64,000 nucleotides of DNA from Starkeya sp. ORNL1 (GTDB lineage Bacteria > Pseudomonadota > Alphaproteobacteria > Rhizobiales > Xanthobacteraceae). The notes under the pieces were generated by a model that made no database searches, was not told where the DNA came from, and saw only the letters and a program-made list of their open reading frames with translations. The position numbers and the translations under genes are program-made. Location of the stretch: assembly GCF_012971745.1 (NCBI RefSeq), contig NZ_CP048834.1, forward strand, positions 3,720,001-3,784,000. Reading direction: 5' to 3'. Positions 59,877 to 64,000 of the stretch are shown here, piece after piece; position 1 is the stretch's first letter, and each line of letters begins with the position of its first letter.

Positions 59877-61088
59877 TCACATCCCCGCATACATGCGACC
59901 CGGGTTCAGCACCCGGCTCGGATCGAAGCTCTCCTTCATCCGGCGCACCAGCGCGCCGGTGATGGGATCGAGCGGCTGGAACACCTCGGTGGCGGCGCGG
60001 CGGTCGGCGCTGGCGCGGATCAAGGTGGCGTGGCCCCCCGACGCCCTCACGGCCGCGCGGATCAGCTCGGCACGCGGCTCGGCGTCCGGCAGCTCGATCC
60101 AGACCAGGCCGCCGGCCCAATCATAGAAGGCCGTGCCGCCGACATTGCGTGCCGCCGCCCCGATCGCGGCACCCTGCATCGGCGCGGTCGAGACGCGCCA
60201 CACGGGCTTGGTCACACCATCCGCGAACGGCAGCACATCCCGCACCGCCATCCAGAACAACTCCGATGTCTCCGCCTCCAGCGCACTCAAGGCGCCAAAC
60301 GGACCGAGCAGCGCTTCCAGCTTCGCCCGCCGGTGCCGGATCGACGGCGGCACGCCCTCGAGCCGCAGCGCGGTGACCGCCCGCCCGACGGCTGCCACCG
60401 CCGGCACTCGCGCGGCGATATCGGCCGGCAGGTGCGCGGCTCCGGAGACGTCGTAATAGGAACCGACCGCCGCACTCATCGCCTTGGCCGCGGTGGCATC
60501 GTCGAGGCCGAGGATGAGCAATGTCTGCGCCGTCTCCGGCCGCGGCAGCACCTTGATGGTCAGCTCGGTATAGGCGGCGAGCGTGCCGTAGGAGCCGGAG
60601 AGGCCGCGCGGCAGATCATAGCCGGTGACGTTCTTCACCACCCGCCCGCCGGCCTTGAACGCCTCGCCGCGCCCCGAGACCGCGCGCAGGCCGAGCGCAT
60701 GGTCGCGGGCGGCGCCCGCGCTGGGACGGCGCGGGCCGGCGAGGTTGCAGGCCATCAGCCCGCCGAGCGTGCCGGCACCGCGCGGCCCGCCGAGCAGCGG
60801 ACCGAAATCCATCGGCTCGAAGGCCAGCATCTGCCTAGCCTCCTTGAGCTGCGCCTCGATCTCGATCAGCGGCGTGCCGGCACGGGCGGAGAGCACCAGT
60901 TCCTCCGGCTCATAGAGCGTGACGCCGCTGAGCGCGGAGAGATCGAGCGTGGCGTCGGTCTGGATGTGCCGGCCGAGCGTGCGCTTCGAGCCGGCCCCGG
61001 CGACCTCCAGCGTGCGCCCTTCCGAGACGGCCCAGCGCACGACTTCCACAAGTTCGGCCTCGTCACGCGGCCGCAGGCGATCAGTCAT
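59877..61088 (-). CDS. glcE: Glycolate oxidase FAD-binding subunit GlcE
   Basis: FAD-binding subunit of glycolate oxidase (glycolate to glyoxylate). The 403-residue protein has VAGAGSKRTLGRHIQTD, GGLMACNLAGPRRPSAG, and GGRVVKNVTGYDLPRGLSGSYGTL (PCMH-type FAD fold). The ATG at 61088 is used; an upstream Met at 61103 is possible. It lies 5 bases downstream of the 8-oxoguanine deaminase gene and 3 bases upstream of glcF. Confidence 0.94.
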   Translation of the reverse strand: MTDRLRPRDEAELVEVVRWAVSEGRTLEVAGAGSKRTLGRHIQTDATLDLSALSGVTLYEPEELVLSARAGTPLIEIEAQLKEARQMLAFEPMDFGPLLGGPRGAGTLGGLMACNLAGPRRPSAGAARDHALGLRAVSGRGEAFKAGGRVVKNVTGYDLPRGLSGSYGTLAAYTELTIKVLPRPETAQTLLILGLDDATAAKAMSAAVGSYYDVSGAAHLPADIAARVPAVAAVGRAVTALRLEGVPPSIRHRRAKLEALLGPFGALSALEAETSELFWMAVRDVLPFADGVTKPVWRVSTAPMQGAAIGAAARNVGGTAFYDWAGGLVWIELPDAEPRAELIRAAVRASGGHATLIRASADRRAATEVFQPLDPITGALVRRMKESFDPSRVLNPGRMYAGM

Positions 61089-61092
61089 GGAA

Positions 61093-62508
61093 TCACTCCG
61101 CAAGCGCGGCGATGCGTGCCGCGTGCCTGTTGTGCTCGGCCACCACCGCCGGCAAATCGATGGTCACGATCTCGCCATTGGCCACCACCGGACGGCCGCC
61201 GACCACGGTCCAGGCCGCCGCCTGCGGCGCGCAGAACAGCGTCGCCGCGACCGGGTCGGCAAGGCCGCCGGCATAGCCGACATGATCGAGCCGGACGGCG
61301 AAGAAGTCGGCGCACTTGCCGGGCTCGAGCGAGCCGATGTCGCTGCGCCCCAGCACCGCGGCGCCGCCCAAAGTCGCCAGCTCCAGCGCCTCGCGGGCGG
61401 TCATCCATTCGCCGTCGCGTGACGGATCGGAGGTGGAGAGCGTGGTGTCCGGCCCCTCGGGCGGGCGCAGGCTCATCTTCAGCCGCGCCAGCAGCAGGGC
61501 CTGGCGGACCTCGCCGAGCATGTGGTTGCCATCATTGCTGGCGGAGCCGTCGACGCCGATGCCGACCTTTACCCCGGCGGCGCGATACGCCTTCACCGGG
61601 GCGATACCGGAGGCGAGGCGCATGTTCGAGGAAGGGCAATGGCAGACGCCGACTCCTGCGCCGGCGAAACATCCGATCTCGTGCGGGTTGATATGGATCG
61701 CGTGGGCGAACCACACATCGTCGCCGAGCCAGCCGAGCTCGTCCATATAGTCGACCGGCCGCTTGCCGAAGCGCTCCAGCGTGTAGCGCTCCTCATCGAT
61801 GGTCTCGGCGAGGTGGGTGTGCAGGCGCACGCCATGGCGGCGGGCAATCGTCGCGCTCTCGCGCATCAGTTCGGCGGAGACCGAGAAGGGCGAGCAGGGC
61901 GCCAGCGCGATCTGCAGCATCGAGCCGGGCTTCGCGTCGTGATAGGCGCCTATCACCCGCTCGCTGTCGGCGAGAATGTCATCCTCATTCTCCACGCAAT
62001 CGTCCGGCGGCAGGCCGCCGCGCGACTGGCCGAGCGACATCGAGCCACGCGAAACCATGAAGCGCACGCCGATCTCGCGGGCGGCGGCGATCTGGTCGTC
62101 GACCTTGCAGCCATTGCGGAACACATAGGCATGGTCGAAGGCGGTGGTGCAGCCGGACAAGGCCAGCTCCGCGAGGCCGACCAGCGTCGAAGTGCGCGAG
62201 GCCTCCGGCGTGCGCGCCGCCCAGAGCCGGTAGTGCGCCTTCAGCCAGCGGAACAGATTGATGTTCTGCGCCACCGGCAGGTTGCGAGTCAGGGTTTGGT
62301 CAAGGTGGTGATGGCAGTTCACCAGCCCCGGCAGCACCACATGGCCGGCGAGGTCGATCACCTGGTCGGCGCTTGCCGGCAAGGTCTCGCTCGGCCCTAC
62401 CTGCTCGATCAGGCCATCGCGAGCGAACAGTCCGCCGCCGGAAATCTCGCGGCGCGCCCCGTCCATAGTGACGAGCACATGGGCGTTCTTCACGAGTAGC
62501 GTGGTCAT
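61093..62508 (-). CDS. 8-oxoguanine deaminase (amidohydrolase)
   Basis: A 471-residue amidohydrolase of the ATZ/TRZ-like group. The metal motif is LPGLVNCHHHLDQTLTRNLP (H-x-H); later HTHLAETIDEE, FAHAIHINPHE and GVGIGVDGSASNDGNHML give further zinc and catalytic residues. The start MTTLLVKNAHVLVTMDGARRE and the overall pattern match 8-oxoguanine deaminase, which turns the oxidised base into uric acid. Other purine or s-triazine deaminases are less likely. It overlaps the ASCH gene upstream by 4 bases (ATGA) and is 4 bases before glcE, between glcD and glcE. Confidence 0.85.
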   Translation of the reverse strand: MTTLLVKNAHVLVTMDGARREISGGGLFARDGLIEQVGPSETLPASADQVIDLAGHVVLPGLVNCHHHLDQTLTRNLPVAQNINLFRWLKAHYRLWAARTPEASRTSTLVGLAELALSGCTTAFDHAYVFRNGCKVDDQIAAAREIGVRFMVSRGSMSLGQSRGGLPPDDCVENEDDILADSERVIGAYHDAKPGSMLQIALAPCSPFSVSAELMRESATIARRHGVRLHTHLAETIDEERYTLERFGKRPVDYMDELGWLGDDVWFAHAIHINPHEIGCFAGAGVGVCHCPSSNMRLASGIAPVKAYRAAGVKVGIGVDGSASNDGNHMLGEVRQALLLARLKMSLRPPEGPDTTLSTSDPSRDGEWMTAREALELATLGGAAVLGRSDIGSLEPGKCADFFAVRLDHVGYAGGLADPVAATLFCAPQAAAWTVVGGRPVVANGEIVTIDLPAVVAEHNRHAARIAALAE

Positions 62509-63092
62509 CGGCAGCCCCCCGGCTTATGGAAATCATGTTCCGTCAGATACGCGTGGCCGCGCGGCGAAAGCCGGTAGCCGATATCGAGGCTCTCCGTCAG
62601 GCCGAGCTCCTTCAGCTTGCGGACATCGCGCTTGAAGGCGAGCGTCTCGCGCCCGAGCCCGGCGGCGAGCTCCGCAGCGCGGGTGCCGGGGCGTGAGCCG
62701 ATGAGACGCAGCGCCGCATGGGTCCACGGCCCGCGCCGACTCGCGCCGTCGAGCCGGGCGAGATGCTCGGCCACCGCGTCGACGTCACCGGCTTGCTCGC
62801 GCAGCGACGCGCGCGGATCCTCACCGGCGAAGCGCAGGGCGATGCGGAACAGTGTGCCGTCGGGGCTGCCGAGTGAGGCCAGCAGCGCAGCGCGCGAGGC
62901 GAAGCCCGCGGCCGGTGCATCGTGCTCGGACACCGCGGCCTCGGCGATCGGCGTGACATCGACGATCTCGACGACGCCAGCCATCGTACGCAGGCGCGCA
63001 CCGGGCTTCACCGCCGCCCGCTTCCAGCGCCTGAATGCCAGCGTGACCCGCCCGCCGACGATGCCTTCCGCCATGGCTCGCCTGAACAACAT
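62505..63092 (-). CDS. ASCH-domain protein with C-terminal winged helix
   Basis: A 195-residue protein. Residues about 1-75 look like an ASCH (PUA-fold) domain: LFRRAMAEGIVGGRVTLAFR, WKRAAVKPGARLRTMAG, GVVEIVDVTPI. Residues about 125-190 look like a winged helix: RPGTRAAELAAGLGRETLAF, DVRKLKELGLTESLDIGYRLSPRG. I recall similar ASCH proteins with this C-terminus in actinobacteria. ASCH domains bind RNA or modified nucleobases; with a winged helix, a nucleobase-sensing regulator is possible. Its ATG is 5 bases before the glcD stop (glcD ends at 63097), and its stop overlaps the 8-oxoguanine deaminase ATG. Confidence 0.7.
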   Translation of the reverse strand: MLFRRAMAEGIVGGRVTLAFRRWKRAAVKPGARLRTMAGVVEIVDVTPIAEAAVSEHDAPAAGFASRAALLASLGSPDGTLFRIALRFAGEDPRASLREQAGDVDAVAEHLARLDGASRRGPWTHAALRLIGSRPGTRAAELAAGLGRETLAFKRDVRKLKELGLTESLDIGYRLSPRGHAYLTEHDFHKPGGCR

Positions 63093-63096
63093 CCCA

Positions 63097-64000
63097 TCAG
63101 AACCGCGGAATATCGGGAAACGGCACCTGGCCACGGCTGACATGCATGCGGCCGAGCTCGGCACAGCGATGCAGCACCGGGAACATCTTGCCGGGATTGA
63201 GCAGGGAGCCGGGATCGAAGGCGCATTTCAGCCGCTGCTGATGGGCGAGATCGGCATCATTGAACATGGTCGGCATCAGATCGCGCTTCTCGACGCCGAC
63301 GCCATGCTCGCCGGTGAGCACGCCGCCGACCTCGACGCACAGCCGCAAAATGTCCTGGCCGAAGGATTCCGCCGCTTCCAGCTCGCCCGGCTTGTTGGCG
63401 TCATAGAGGATGAGCGGGTGCAGATTGCCGTCGCCGGCGTGGAAGACATTGGCGCAGGCGAGGCCGTACTGTGCGGAGAGCTGCTCCATGCGCCACAGCA
63501 CCCGCGGCAGCGCCTTGCGGGGAATGGTGCCGTCCATGCAGTAATAATCCGGCGAGATGCGGCCAACCGCCGGGAACGCCGCCTTGCGCCCGGCCCAGAA
63601 GGCGACGCGTTCCTCCTCGCTGGTCGAAGCCCGCAGCGTCATGCAGCCCAGGCCGTTGGCGATCTCGGCGACGCGCTCGATCAGGTGGTTCACCTCGGCT
63701 TCCGGCCCATCCAGCTCGACGATCAGCAGCGCCCCGACATCGAGCGGATAGCCGACCTTGACGAAGGCTTCCGCCGCCTGAATGGCGAGCTTGTCCATCA
63801 TCTCCATGCCGCCGGGAATGATGCCGGCGCCGATGATGCGGGCAACGCATTCGCCCGCGGACTCCGAGGACGGGAAGCCGATCAGCACCGCCCGCGCGGT
63901 CTCCGGCTTCTTGAGGATGCGTACCGTCACCTCGGTGACGACGCCGAGCAGCCCTTCCGAGCCGACAATGAGGCCGAGCAGGTCCAGCCCACCGGAATCG
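63097..64000 (-). CDS. glcD: Glycolate oxidase subunit GlcD (C-terminal part; start lies beyond window)
   Basis: Catalytic FAD subunit of glycolate oxidase; only about the last 300 residues are in the window. Seen features are GLIVGSEGLLGVVTEVT (near the window edge), HAGDGNLHPLILYD and GEHGVGVEKRDLM, ending with LNPGKMFPVLHRC. The frame runs off the end at 64000, so the length and start are unknown. It leads a minus-strand unit glcD, ASCH gene, deaminase, glcE, glcF. Confidence 0.93.
   Translation of the reverse strand, partial: DSGGLDLLGLIVGSEGLLGVVTEVTVRILKKPETARAVLIGFPSSESAGECVARIIGAGIIPGGMEMMDKLAIQAAEAFVKVGYPLDVGALLIVELDGPEAEVNHLIERVAEIANGLGCMTLRASTSEEERVAFWAGRKAAFPAVGRISPDYYCMDGTIPRKALPRVLWRMEQLSAQYGLACANVFHAGDGNLHPLILYDANKPGELEAAESFGQDILRLCVEVGGVLTGEHGVGVEKRDLMPTMFNDADLAHQQRLKCAFDPGSLLNPGKMFPVLHRCAELGRMHVSRGQVPFPDIPRF

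Overview
The window is a 64-kb piece of a GC-rich chromosome from an alphaproteobacterium, most likely order Hyphomicrobiales (Rhizobiales). The evidence is the gene order tadA/rluB/rsmD, trpF-trpB-trpA-accD-folC and rimP-nusA-ylxR-infB-rbfA-truB-rpsO-pnp, a eukaryote-like glutamine synthetase II with a divergent GstI-like gene, an Irr-type box in front of an mbfA-like iron exporter, a fragment of rhizobial-type porin, and two families of rhizobial intergenic palindromes (one starting CGTCATCCCGG, the other containing CCTCATCCTGAGGTG). I cannot name the genus. I see no phage, insertion sequence, integrase, CRISPR array, rRNA or tRNA gene. It reads as core chromosome.

Layout. 0.1-3 kb: HAD nucleotidase and lysine/diaminopimelate genes dapD-dapE. 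3-7.7 kb: small accessory genes (porin-like secreted peptide, NUDIX, GNAT), an ornithine/lysine decarboxylase with a long 5' leader, a lower-GC DUF6714-like gene, and a secreted-protein gene interrupted by an in-frame TGA. 7.8-11.9 kb: gamma-glutamyltransferase-like gene, then a phosphonate trio (phnM, DUF1045 2H phosphoesterase, hexapeptide transferase) without the C-P lyase core. 12-14.8 kb: SppA-type protease, IHF beta, LapA-like protein, ornithine-cyclodeaminase-family enzyme. 15-18 kb: sulfate ABC transporter (binding protein, CysT, CysW) without a local ATPase. 18.3-21.1 kb: glutamine metabolism (glnII, gstI, glutaminase). 21.2-27.6 kb: DUF6790-like membrane protein, the trp/accD/folC operon and a VOC protein. 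27.8-35.4 kb: infC, glycosyltransferase, alpha/beta hydrolase, rsmD, rluB, tadA, patatin. 35.5-44.9 kb: purD, macAB-like efflux pair, SohB-type protease, tRNA methyltransferase, DUF2007, polyprenyl synthase, YnfA, ispE. 45-56.3 kb: the transcription/translation operon rimP to pnp. 56.5-64 kb: mbfA, asparaginase, and glycolate oxidase glcD-E-F interrupted by an ASCH-winged-helix protein and an 8-oxoguanine deaminase.

The most informative signals are: infC starting at ATT; a sigma-54 promoter in front of glnII; a 19-bp Irr (ICE) palindrome before mbfA; a perfect 21-bp palindrome before the sulfate-binding protein gene; an attenuator before rimP; a TGA at what looks like a conserved Cys codon in a secreted protein gene; and the ASCH-wHTH/8-oxoguanine deaminase pair inside the glc cluster. 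The last is the best candidate for an undescribed system. No database search or folding program was run; family names rest on motifs recognised in the translations.
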